This document shows, piece by piece, positions 34,513 to 45,444 of a DNA stretch of 64,000 bases. Numbering within the stretch: the first letter of the stretch is position 1; each line of letters starts with the position of its first letter. Source of the DNA: Lineolata rhizophorae (lineage: Eukaryota > Ascomycota > Dothideomycetes > Lineolatales > Lineolataceae); assembly GCA_010093515.1 (NCBI GenBank), contig MU001697.1, positions 7,178 through 71,177 on the forward strand, read 5' to 3'. The position numbers were made by a program, and so were the translations under genes. The notes below the pieces were generated by a model. That model did not search any database and was not told the origin of the DNA. It saw only the letters and a list, made by a program, of their open reading frames with translations.

Positions 34513-36455
34513 ATGGCGCTTGCCAAGCACATCGACCCTGACGAGCTCCTAAAGACTCTTAAACACTCCTCGGCCTCATCCCGCGGCAAGCATACAAAGC
34601 TTGGCACCTCACACGTGACGCCCTATACAACCAAGTATGCGAGCACCCAAGAGATACCCAAGTTTCGAATGCCGCAGGACTCGGCTCCTGCGGACGTAGT
34701 TTACCAGCTTATCAAGGACGAGCTAGGTAATTTGGACGCCATGCCCATTCGAAGCTGAGGATCGCTTTCTAACCCAACCAGACCTCGATGGCCGGCCAAA
34801 TCTCAACCTCGCAAGGTAATTGGCGTATAAAACAAGGGAATGGCAATCTTGGAAGTGACTGACGATTTCGGCAGCTTCGTAAGCACTTACATGGAGAAGG
34901 AGGCGGAACAATTGATGGTGGAGAATTTGGCCAAGAACCTGGCCGACGCGGACGAGTACCCGACCCTCATGGCCATGCACTCGCGCTGCGTCTCCATCCT
35001 TGCGAACCTCTGGGGCGCGCAAAAAGGGGAGAGTGCCATCGGAACCGCCACCACGGGCTCGTCCGAGGCTGTCCACCTCGGCGGCCTGGCCATGAAGCGC
35101 CGGTGGCAGGAAAAGCGACGCGCGGCCGGGAAAGACGCGTCCAAGCCCAACATCATCATGGGCGCGAACGCGCAGGTGGCTCTGGAGAAGTTCGCGCGCT
35201 ACTTCGACGTGGAGGCGCGCATCCTGCCGGTGAGCGAGAAGAGCCACCACGTCCTCGATCCGGAAGAGGTGCGCAAAAACGTCGACGAGAACACGATCGG
35301 CGTCTTCGTCATTGTCGGCTCGACGTACACGGGTCATTACGAGCCCGTGGAGGAGATATCAAAGATGCTCGACGAGTATGAAGAAGCAAGCGGGAATGAC
35401 GTTCCCATCCACGTTGATGCCGCGAGCGCGGGATTTGTCGCCCCGTTCGCCCACGTACAGGCAGGCGGGATGAAGTGGTATGATTCTTGCATCGGGGGAT
35501 CTCTTGGCACGTCTTGCTAAATCGAACATCCCGGTTCGGACAGGAATTTCGAGCTTCCACGCGTAAAGTCGATCAACTCGTCCGGGCACAAGTACGGTCT
35601 CGTTTATCCGGGACTCGGCTGGGCCGTCTGGCGCGACGAGTCGTACCTGCCCAAGGACCTCATCTTCGAGCTGCACTATCTCGGTGGCACCGAGCAGTCG
35701 TACACACTCAACTTTTCGCGGCCCGGCGCTCAGGTCCTCGTCGAGTACTTCAACCTGATCCACCTGGGGGTCAACGGTTTCCGGCAGATCGTGGAGAACG
35801 CGTTGTCGAACGCGCGGCTGCTGAGCAGGGTGCTCGAGGCTACGGGCTGGTATCAGTGCGTGAGCGACATCCACCGCCAAAAGGGCCATTTCGGATACGA
35901 CGCGGGTAAACCGCCGTTCGAAGGCGGCGACTCGAGCGCCGAGTACAACCCGGGCCTTCCCGTCGTGGCCTTCCGGCTCTCGGACGCGTTCAAGAAGCAG
36001 TTTCCACATGTGAAGCAGGCGGCGGTGAGCAACATGCTGAGAATGAAGCAGTACATCATTCCAAGTACGTGTGCAAATATCGGAGGGTCCCATTTCCGGA
36101 AGATGGTGGTGGGGGTCGCGTGAGGACGAAGCGAGGAAGCGACGAGTTGATTTGGAATATGGGAATATGGAGCTGACAGCGATGTGTAATAGACTACGAG
36201 CTGCCGCCAAACGAAGGCAAGACCGAGATACTCCGGGTCGTGATCCGGGAGTCGATGGCGATGGACCTCATAGATCGGTTGGTGTCAGACATTGCTTCCG
36301 TGACTGAGACACTGATGGAGTCGGACGTGCTCGACCTCGCGGGATGGCAGCCATTCTCAACGTCCGTGGAGAAGCAGCACTCAAGCCGAGGGGTCAATGA
36401 TGGAAAGAAAGGCTCCAAGCCCATGTCTGAGGGAATCCACCGATCAGTCTGTTGA
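34513..36455 (+). CDS. GAD1: Glutamate decarboxylase
   Basis: PLP-dependent enzyme converting glutamate to GABA and CO2, the entry to the GABA shunt; cytosolic. Five exons give 544 residues: 34513-34726, 34782-34815, 34875-35477, 35544-36064 and 36193-36455; all junctions keep phase (for example AGGMKW to NFELPRVKS). Motifs are TATTGSSEAVHLGGLAMKRRW (PLP phosphate side), the VPIHVDAASAGFVAPF Asp that holds the pyridine nitrogen, and SSGHKYGLVYPG with the Schiff-base Lys at about 300. The C-terminus lacks a plant-type calmodulin-binding tail and ends in a Ser/Lys-rich segment. Length fits fungal GADs. Confidence 0.96.
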
Positions 36456-38430
36456 AACCGCGCGTCCCCGGTCAAGCTTCCGAGGGTGGGGAACATGGTA
36501 TGTAGAGGGGCGGGCCGTGGTTGGTGGCCCTGAGTATTATTGGTGCTGCACACCCACGCGCGCAAGCCCATGTCATGTTGGATAGCTCTGGCCCCGGCGG
36601 CTTGGGATGCAGCCACACTGAGGCCCCGGCAAATCTTATTTCCTGCAGAGACGATCAGAATTGGCTGCCGGCTAGCACGACCGCCCCGGCAAGCTCGGAG
36701 TGATCTGCAGTGTGGCTTGTGAGGCGACGCACGCTACGCTGGCCCTGCGACTTCCGAGGGTTCCCGGGATTTAAGTTCTCGAGCAAGACCGCGATTGGCA
36801 AAAGCTTCCGCGAGGACGCACAGTAAGCGTGTGGGCCGGCGAAGGCGAGGCCGGGATGGCACGATGGGCGGCCGGAGAGCTCCCCGGAGCACATGCGCGT
36901 GATACGTCACTCCGGTGGACATGCCTAAACTCTATCACAGACCCCGGCATCCCGGCAACCTGGCGACCCGGCTCTGCAAATGGAAGGGCCTTCGCAGGCG
37001 CATTGGGACCAGCTCGCCCAGCCTCACTGCCGCGAACGGTTGGCTGGAACGTTTTGGCCGCCGAAGCATGCCCTGGCCGGGTGGTGGTTTCTGCGAGCTC
37101 GGTCGTCGCCAGGTGGAGTTGAGGGGTGAGGGGCTGAGCGACCCATGCAGGGACCCAGGGTCCGAGGGCCCAGGGCGCGCGCCTGCCCGCATACAAAACC
37201 CAGATCGTCGGGCTCGCGGGCGAACGTCCGGCGATCGGTGGCGGGCCCGTGCTTGGCGCCGCCAGCCAGAAGTAGCACAGCCCAAGCCATCGCCAACCGA
37301 CAACAGGCACATCCTGCCGGGATGGCGCTCCCCGATCCAGACGACAAACGGTTCGCCAGACATCGGTGGCTCGTTCAGAAGCCCACTTCATTCTCGCCGC
37401 CGCCCCTCTTCCTCCCGTCCCCGACAATCTTCGGATGTTGCCTGATGATCAAGAGGCGTTTTGCATCGTGGCCGCCACTGAACCTGATGCAGCTTCGCAC
37501 GAGCGCCGGGTTACTCAATCCCCTGCCTGCCTAGCTCGTGGGCCCCTCTCGCGCCTCACTTCGCTGAGCGCCGCGCCGGACCACCTTAGCTTGCTCAGAA
37601 CTAGCTTCTCCCCACATGGCAGGGACCTACCGGGCCCCTCCCTTGCAGCCCTTCCGGAATGGATTGCGTAAAGTGAGGTGTTTGACTTACAGTGCTGGGC
37701 GCACGCATGGCTCCTAAGCCCTCACCCACCCAAGTAGGGCGGACTTTCTGCCCTGGCGCCAAGGGCGCCCGCCATGAGCCTGCTCGGCGGAATGCACCCC
37801 TTCTAGACTCACATGGGCCGTGGCGCCCCCAGTGCGTCCCCTCCTGCGTCGAGTACAAGCCTCGTCGTGAGCAATGACGCCTCTACTCCCGTTTTTCCTT
37901 TTCTTTTGTCTGAATCGCGAGTCAAGCGCGAGCCCACAAACGCGCCCACCCCACCCCCAGTTTCACCGAGGCGAGTGAGCTGTTTCCAGATCTGTGAGTC
38001 GACTCTTTCACTTGTCGATCTTACCCATTTGTCGTGTTGAAGATTTTCTTCTGCTGGTTCACGGCCTGCAGTTGAAAAGGGCCAATGTCCGCAGTCCTAG
38101 GTCATTGAAGTACCGAGCTAGGTCCATTGTTCTGTTGAATTAAGGCTTTCACTTCCTGATCTCTAGGCCACGGCAGGGTTGAGGAATCATCGCTCTTTTT
38201 TTCTTTCGCTATTTCGACCCTGTCCGCCCTTACTTCCCGCCTCGCAGCAACCTACGCACTTAGCGCCCGGCACTATTTTATCAAGGCCCTTCTACTCTAA
38301 ATCTGCTAGCTCCCGTTCGCTTGCAGTCTTCCCCTGCCGGAAACATCTCACACGTCAGCTTGCATATACACGGTATATCTTAAATCTCTCAGTTCTTATC
38401 TCCCCCCTTGCCGTTTCGTTTCGACCGGCC
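36456..38430. other. Intergenic, GAD 3' end / cryptochrome promoter
   Basis: 1.98 kb between tandem genes. The open frames here (for example minus strand 36771-37427) are Arg/Pro/Ser-rich and not convincing. Pyrimidine-rich leader sequence precedes the cryptochrome ATG (about 38185-38415). No gene is seen. Confidence 0.5.
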
Positions 38431-40654
38431 ATGTCCGCCCGAACCCCCCGCATACTCATCTACCTCCTGCGCAAGGATCTGCGCCTCTCCGACAACAACA
38501 TTTGGCACGAGACCGCCAAGCTGCATGCCGAGGGGACACTCACCCACCTCTTGCCCCTCTACGTCTTCAACGCCGTCCAGGTCGAGACTTCTGGGTTTCT
38601 AGCGCCGGATACCAACGAGTCCCCGTTCCCGGAGGCGCGTTCCAAGGTCGGCGGCTTCTGGCGCTGCGGGCCGCACCGAACCAAGTTCCTTGCCGAGAGC
38701 CTGTGGGATGTCAAGACGGGCCTGGAGCAGAAGCAATCTGACCTGCTGTTGCGCGTCGGACACAGCGCCGATGTTGTTAGTGGCATCTTGGACCATGTTC
38801 TGGAAGGTGCAGGTGAAGTAGTTGGAGTGTGGATGGTCGAGGAAGAGGGAACCGAGGAGAAGGAGGAAGAGGCTGCAGTTCGTGAAGTAGCCGAAGCCAA
38901 AGAAGTTGAGTTTAAGCTTTGGAAGGACGAGAAATACTTCATTGACGAGTAAGTCAAGCACCTTTCATCTTTTCAGTGCCAAGGTGGATAGACCATACGC
39001 TTCGCCTTGGACTTTATCGTGCGCGATCACTGCAATCTTCGACAATAGTCTGCCCTAACACCCTTCCCGTCAGTTATGTGCTCCACAAGCTATTCATGTA
39101 CCAGACAGTTAACCATCGCACAGCGACGACCTCCCTCTCAATCACGACGCGTCCAATCTAGATAATGTCTACACCAATTTTCGCAAGGACATCGAACGTG
39201 CCCGTAAATATCCCCGGCAGGCTCTCCCTGCACCCGACACTCTTCCCCCCTTCCCCTCCGAGCACAGTGTTCCGGCCCAACCGGGTCCTTTTGTCATTCC
39301 CACCACTCTCGAAAGCCTAATCAGCGCTCTGAATGAGCCCTTTTCAGAGGGCCTGGGCCTCGCAAACCAGCCGCAAATGCCCCCTGAAACCACGTCTGCG
39401 CACCCTTTCAGCGGCGGCGAGACGGCGGGGCGCGAGCGCCTCAACCACCTAATCCGCTCGGGCGCCATGACGCGCTACAAGGAGACGCGCAACGGGCTGC
39501 TGGGCACCGACTACTCGACGAAGCTGTCGGCGTTCCTGGCGCTGGGCTGTCTGACGGCGCGGCAGGTGCACGCGGCGCTCACGGTGTTCGAAGAGGGCAT
39601 TGACGACATCGGCGCCGACGCCGAGGGCTTTGGCGGCGGCGAGAACGAGGGCACCGCCGCGGTGCGCGTCGAGCTGCTCTGGCGCGACTACATGAGGCTA
39701 TGTGTGCGCAAGTTCGGCGCCCGCTTGTTCGACCTGGAGGGGTTTCAGGGGAAGATCGGCGGCGGCTACGGCGGCGCGAGCGCGTCCACGGCTGAGGAAG
39801 GCGCGGCCTCGTCCTCCGCGCCGAAGTGGAAGAGGATCCCCCCAGGCGGCATGGCGCCGGGCGGGGCCCGCAACAACGCGACGCGGGCACTCGAGGCCTT
39901 CTGCGTCGGGCAGACGGGCCAAGGGCTCATCGACGCCGCGGCGCGCGAGCTCGTGCTCACGGGGTACGTGTCGAACCGGGCGCGGCAGAACGCGGCGTCG
40001 TTCCTGGCCAAGCACCTCGGGCTCGACTGGCGTCTCGGCGCCGAGTGGTACGAGTGCATGCTCGTCGACTACGACCTCGCGTCCAACTGGGGCAACTGGC
40101 AGTACGTGGCCGGCGTCGGGACCGACCCGCGCGCTGGCCGGGTCTTCAACCCCGTCAAGCAGGCGCTCGATTACGACGGCCGCGGCGAGTACATCCGCGC
40201 CTGGGTGCCGGAGCTGCGCGGCATCCAGGTGGTGATGACACCGGCGATCCCGGCGGCGGCAGTGGGGGCCGCGGGTCCGTCCAAGGAAGACGAGGGCGCC
40301 GCCGCCGCCGCTGCCGCCGCCACCACAGTCCACCAGGAGCGCCTCATGTGGGTGTACCAGGCGTGGCGCATGCCGGAGCGCGAGAAGCGCAGGCTGGGCC
40401 TCAAGGGCGTCGACTGGGTCGAGAAGCCCCTGGTCAAGATCCAGTTCTCGGTCGAGGGGCCCAAGAAGCCGTCGCCGAAGCAGCATTACCTGCACCGGGG
40501 GGGCCGCGGCGGCGGCGCCGGCCCCGGGTTCAGGGGCCGCGGCAGGGGCAGCCCCGGCGGTGGCTCGGGCGCTAGCTCGAGCGGCAGCTGGAGGAGCGCC
40601 GGCGGCTCGGGCGCGGGCAGCTCGGCGGGCAGCTGGAGGAGGGGAGGGGGGTAG
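38431..40654 (+). CDS. Cryptochrome DASH with Gly/Arg-rich tail
   Basis: Blue-light flavoprotein of the photolyase/cryptochrome family; DASH members repair cyclobutane dimers in single-stranded DNA and may signal. Two exons (38431-38948 and 39124-40654; a 175-nt intron, in phase FIDE to DDLPLNHDASNL) give 682 residues. Motifs are LIYLLRKDLRLSDNN at the N-terminus (photolyase domain), then GGETAGRERLNHLI, YKETRNGLLGTDYSTKLS and LGCLTARQVHAAL in the FAD domain. ELLWRDYMRL, LTGYVSNRARQNAASFLAKH, YECMLVDYDLASNWGNWQY and RVFNPVKQALDYD follow and are diagnostic of the DASH class. An Ala-rich insert (about 555-570) interrupts the C-terminal part. The last 50 residues form an RGG/GS-rich tail (HRGGRGGGAGP, FRGRGRGSP). 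Similar Arg-Gly tails are known in some fungal DASH cryptochromes. Confidence 0.96.
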
Positions 40655-41593
40655 GCTGGCGTGGCGGCGTCGTGCCTAGGTCGTGGGCGCGGGCGTGTTG
40701 GGACGGCCTAGGCGGTTGCCGTTTGAAGGTTGTGTCTAGATTGGGGGGATCCTATCACGGGTCGAACCTTTTAGGTGGTTTTTGTTCCTTTGCGTTTCCT
40801 TGCCGTTCCGAGACGGGCCGGATTGCTGTGGGTTTAATTGTGGGAAAGATTGCGTCCGGTAGTGTCTTGCTTTTAGAACTTGCTGGCTCTCTGCCACCCG
40901 TGTTACATAATTTACTTTCGGTGTCTATCACTTTGAGATTGATGTATGTATACTGTTCCCGATAAGGAATTTGATAGTTTGTATCGATGTCTGCGTTGCT
41001 AATTGCTAGAGAAGATCAATTTTGGCCCAATGGCGATCCAGGTCCCATGGAGGAGTCCAAAGTGGACTAAGATTTTTAATTATACTGCGCTAAGCCAAAT
41101 TGAGTATTGTCTGAAATTGTGGCTTCGACGGCTGCTTTCTATACTGGCGCCACTTAGAAACTAGAGCTATTGTTGGGGATAGAGCGGGGCAATACGCTAA
41201 CCACGTGACTTGGCATTCAGCATGAATGCTGGAGGATGGATGGTGGTCACGGGAGTGACTAGGGCTAGGGTGAGGGTCGAGGAAGGGGTCCGAGTTGAAG
41301 CTACCAAAATTTGAAAAAAGCAGCCACGAATGGCCTGTACGATCACATATTACGCGTTCACCAAACCAAGAGCAATGGCACAAGAATGATAGCACGATAT
41401 ATTTTTATGTTCTCGCCGGTGTTAGGGTATAGTACATGATCAACAGTCTATCCCCCCATATTTCCCGACAACACGTCAAGGAAGAGTGGGAGCGAGGAAG
41501 AAGACTCGTCGGACCCGCGGACAATTAGGAGACTCGTATTCCATCTCAACTCGGCCAGTGCACCTTCCCCACGCCACAGAACCGACTACATTT
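40655..41593. other. Convergent intergenic region, cryptochrome / Hsp9
   Basis: 939 bases with two 3' ends. AT-rich around 40960-41090 and 41395-41470. No gene is seen. Confidence 0.5.
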
Positions 41594-42030
41594 TTACTTC
41601 TTCGGCTGGCCGCTGATGGTGTCGGCGACGGACTGGGCGGCGCCGCCGACCGTGTCGCGCGCCTGCTCGACGTAGCCCTTGCTCTGGTTGGAGACGTCGT
41701 CGGAGGTGCCGCGACCCGAGTCGAAGATCTGCTGCTGCGTCGACTTCTGGTCGTCTGTTGTTGGGCGTTGTGTTAGTGGGACAAGAGCACGGAACGAAAG
41801 GGCTTGGTCGAAAAAGCGGTAGTAGATACGTACTGGGCTGCATGGAGCCGGCAAGGCGGTCGGCAGTACCGCTGACGGACTCCTTGGCCTGGTCGAGAGT
41901 CGACTTCTGCGAGTCGGGGGTGGCCTTCTCCTTGGCCTGCTCAGTGAAGTCCTTGCGTCTGGGATCTAAGTCAGCAACCGCTGGATTGGACACCGCAGAA
42001 TAGCGACTCGACATACCCGAGATCGGCCAT
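41594..42030 (-). CDS. Hsp9/Hsp12-family stress protein
   Basis: Small hydrophilic heat-shock protein of the Schizosaccharomyces Hsp9 / Saccharomyces Hsp12 family, which associates with membranes and accumulates under heat, starvation and osmotic stress. Three exons give 99 residues: 42017-42030, 41834-41958 and 41594-41754. The first exon is only 14 nt (MADLG) and joins in phase to RKDFTEQAKEKATPDSQK. The second joins SMQP to NDQKSTQQQIFDSGRG. The family core is S(T)LDQAKESVSGTADRLAG; the tail is Lys/Gln-rich with amphipathic helix potential (YVEQARDTVGGAAQSVAD) and ends QPKK. A TATA box and an adjacent stress-response element lie upstream. Confidence 0.93.
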
Positions 42031-43098
42031 TGTGACGGTTGTTACGGGTTTGAAAAGTGAGTAACTGGTTGATTCCTTGCTGATGGCAATATGATTTGGC
42101 TCTGGGGAAGGAAGTGTTTCGGAATGGTGGATGGAAGAAAAGAAGAAGAGCAAGCGAACAAGAGGACCCTTGTTTTATACTGAGGGGCAGCATGTGAGAC
42201 CCGCGGCTGCCAATGAGCAAACATCAGTCGTAGGTTCGACGTAATTTGCGCATCGGCGGACCGTGGTTGCTTCCCTTTGACGCGCACCAGCCACAGCTGC
42301 CGCATGCCGCCACCCCTGCCACGGCACCACCGACGTCATTTGGTCGTTCGCGACCTCGCCCGGCCCCCCGAGCACCCCGATCGCGCTCCTGCCCGCCCAA
42401 TCACTTGTCCGCACCAGCCACGCTTGCCCGCTTCCTGCATCCCGCACCAGATCTCGAGATCTCGTTCCGGAGTACATCCTTTACGCTGGAAACAAAGCAA
42501 ACTCGTGCATTTCCCCCAACCACTGAAAGACCTCGGATTTCAGCCCGCTGGCCGCGTGTTCCTGTGCCTCTACCCGTGGAACGCGGAGGGGCTTGACGCG
42601 CGGCTGGTCACGCCTGACGAAAGAGGTTTTGCGCGCCCTCTACCCCCATCGACGATTCCTTGCCGCGCCACGATGGCCGTGGCGGGAAGACAACAACCAC
42701 GTGCTGATTTGCGCCAAATTTGAGGCCATCACATGGGGCCGAGGCGCAAAATTCGGGTGCGTGAAAGGGCGCTCATCAACACGTCATTTTGCGTCGGTGC
42801 CCATTTCAACACGCCCGCGTGCGTCGTATGCTTGGGCTCGGCGGTCTTTTCTTGATCCCGCGCATGGTGCGATTATGCAAATCGCATGACCCAGCTCGGA
42901 TGGGATTCTGCCATGGGATTCTTGTCATGACGAAATTGACGATTGACCGGCATCTAATTGGCTCTGACTAGCCTTTTCACTCCGTGCGTTTGCATCCTGC
43001 AGCAAGCGATCCCGGCAAACAATGGTATCATTATCACGCATGCCGCGGCGCCTCTAGCCCACTCCAACTTCTATCGACGGGTGATCGCATCTCTGCTG
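42031..43098. other. Intergenic, Hsp9 promoter / UPF0643 3' flank
   Basis: 1.07 kb. The left part is the Hsp9 promoter (see the TATA/STRE entry). The remainder is GC-rich sequence with no supported gene. Confidence 0.5.
42173..42187 (-). promoter_or_regulatory. TATA box and STRE of the Hsp9-like gene
   Basis: On the minus strand the sequence reads CCCCTCAGTATAAAA. TATAAAA (42173-42179) lies about 145 bases upstream of the Hsp9 start codon, and a CCCCT stress-response element (42183-42187) lies directly upstream of it. STRE is the site of Msn2/4-type zinc-finger factors, fitting a stress-induced gene. Confidence 0.55.
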
Positions 43099-43921
43099 CT
43101 ATTCCTCCCACTTTTCGAAGTGCCAGTTCTCGAATCCCTCCGAGATGACCAGTCGATGCGTCGAGAAGGTGATCTGAGCATACAAGTCCTTTCCCGCTCC
43201 TCTTGCGCGACGATGCCACGGACCGGCGCCACCCCGTCGGGCGTCTTCTCGGCTCCGCCATAGGCCTGAAACGCTAGTTAGCCATGACCGATACCGCAAC
43301 AATCGAACATTTACTCCTTCTTTACCTACAGGTAGCCAGGTTCTGAAGCCTTTCATCCCGCGTGCCGAACCAGTACTTGAGCAACCCGCCGCTCATCGCT
43401 GCCTCGCCCTGCGACAGGTAGTCGAGCTCGTGCAACCGTGCGACATCAGTATCTGGACTGAGCCGTGAGCGGAAAATGACGACATAGTATACGCGTGGCT
43501 CGGCCCAAGCGAAGCTCTCCAATTCCCCCAGCGTCTTTAGCGTGGACATTATGGAACCCCAGTTGAACGACTCGGCGTATGGCGCGGTGGCATAGTCTGG
43601 GCGGATGGGTTTCATGGTCGTCAGGGCGAGAGCCAGCAGCCGGTCCGGCGTGTCGAGGTCGCGCAGGTTGAGCAGGTGCCCTTCCTCATTGTAGGGAGAT
43701 GATATCAGGAAGTTTGAGGAGGACGATGACGATGATGAGATTGGCTCGTTGGTTCCCCAAACTATCTGCTGCGAGGCACCGGCTTCGAATTTCAGCTCGT
43801 CAGAGGAACAGGTGACTGTTTTGTGGTCTCTAACCGTGACCGAGGTGGAGTCTTCGGGTCGGCTGTTAGCATGCAAAAAATTGGGAGACGCCGCGTTGCT
43901 GACTTTGACACTAGATGCCAT
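43099..43921 (-). CDS. UPF0643 family protein of unknown function
   Basis: Two exons (43330-43921 and 43099-43265, a 64-nt intron) give 252 residues. The join restores the family run NLATC to LWRSREDARRGGAGPWHRR. Recognised blocks are LDTPDRLLALALTTMKP, PDYATAPYAESFNWGSI, YYVVIFRSRLSPDTD, LHELDYLSQGEAAMSGGLLKYWFGT, and the end GFENWHFEKWEE. These match from memory the UPF0643 group of fungal proteins, which includes a Schizosaccharomyces pombe member and has no established function. The first ~75 residues are variable and Ser-rich (an eight-serine run). No signal peptide or membrane segment is evident. Confidence 0.88.
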
Positions 43922-45444
43922 TGTAACTGTGGTGGGTGGAATTTATGGGGAACAGTAAGGATCTCGGCGAAAGCGAAAGAAACGGCAAGTTTGCAGCAAA
44001 AAGTAGCGAGGGTACTGTGCGACGAAACAGAAAATGGAACGCAGAGGGGAAACGCAAAGTGGGAGCAGAATGAGGAACAAGGCATCTCAGGAGACCCGGA
44101 CCGTCGCTCCTCATATGGCTGAACTTCGCGCCAGCTTTACGCCTTATCGCGCTATCGCTTGGCCTCCAACAAACCGCACTGTCGTCGCCTCGCGCAGGAG
44201 CGAATCCGACGAGACGGATCTCATTTCCAAGACTCGCCGCCTCTGCTGCTGCTGCTGCTGGATCGTCTTGCCTGTCTCGGTAGAGCGCATGGCTGCGCAG
44301 ACTCACTAGACCAGTCGACTTGTCTCTTACTTGAGAGAAAACGAACTTAGTGGCTGCTGTATGAGCTGCGGTGTCCGCCATCGGGTCCAGTTGCAGCTTT
44401 CCTGCCACAACGGAATAGGGTCCAGTAACAGCGCTGCGGACGGGCCGACGCAGGGGCGCTCATCGGATCTTCGTTGAAAGAGAATTTCGCTGGCGCATGC
44501 GTGGGCTCCATCCGACGTGGTCGGATGGCGGTGGTAGGGCAACAGTTTAGGACACGAGCGAAAACCGGGGCAAGCGACTGTTGTTAGCGGCTCTATTCTC
44601 AGTGGCCCAGACTAGCCCCATCGGAAAGGCCGCGCCGGACTGCTTCTATGCCTCGGTTTACTTAAGATGCTTATCTCTTAAGCGTCTCCGGTGTCCATCG
44701 GCTCTCTACAAGACCTTGCATGTCATAAAATTGTGACTATATTGCACCATAGGAAAATGCAATATCAGAGGTCTAGGAACGGGGCGGTGTTATCGGGCTT
44801 CGTGCGGATGTTTTGTGGTGGGCTACGGTCCACTATCTGCACTGCCATCTTTCCCGAAAGCGGAAGTTTTTTAACCCCAGCTGTAAGAGAGAACTCGCTG
44901 CGCGATTGGCTTCCCCACTTCAAGGCCCCTATGACGGTCCACAGGCGCGAAGGGCGGCTGCAAGTGGATCTACACGACAGGCGCGGGGCACGCATATGCT
45001 ACATCGATATGCTACATCGATTTACACCATCGAAATGCTCCATCGATTTACACCATCGTAACGCACGGCTCTGTAGAGAAGAAACTCATTCGCAGTGTTG
45101 TCTCGCTCTTTTCCAGCTTTTCTATCGGTATCAATCCCGCTCATGAACTTCGTAAAAGACTTATCGTACACAGCTAGGCCACCATTGCGCGTCTGGAGAT
45201 CCCTCCCCGACTTCGGCCTGCACGATGCCGCGCTCATCTGATCGTCAGATGATGGTAGGGGTAGGATTCCAGCGGCGGCTACTAAGAGAGTGGCTAGCTA
45301 CTCTTACAAGCAAGAAAACCATGGCAGTCGTTTTCATTCCCCAACTTTCACAGACCAGCCCAATGCCCACAGACGAAACAGAGACAAGGAAAGGAAGGGC
45401 CCCAAAGCGCTGTTAAAAAGCAGAATAACAAAAACCCACCGATC
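43922..45444. other. Intergenic, UPF0643 promoter / rhodopsin-domain gene 3' flank
   Basis: 1.5 kb. A minus-strand frame at 43911-44408 overlaps the UPF0643 start and looks non-coding. It contains a short tandem repeat (44996-45060). No gene is supported. Confidence 0.5.
44996..45060 (+). repeat. 26-bp tandem repeat, 2.5 copies
   Basis: Two full 26-bp units (45009-45034 and 45035-45060; ATGCTNCATCGATTTACACC core) preceded by a 13-bp half unit (44996-45008). The two full units differ at two positions. Function unknown. Confidence 0.85.

Noticed and set aside
36771-37427. 218-codon minus-strand frame between GAD and cryptochrome
   Set aside because: Arg/Pro/Ser/Trp composition typical of GC-rich non-coding DNA; no homology recognised.
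43911-44408. 165-codon minus-strand frame just upstream of the UPF0643 gene
   Set aside because: Overlaps the UPF0643 start, has no recognisable domain, and contains a CAG-run-encoded Ala/Gln stretch; more likely promoter and leader.
44996-45060. CRISPR-like array
   Set aside because: Only 2.5 directly abutting units without spacers, in a fungal nuclear genome.
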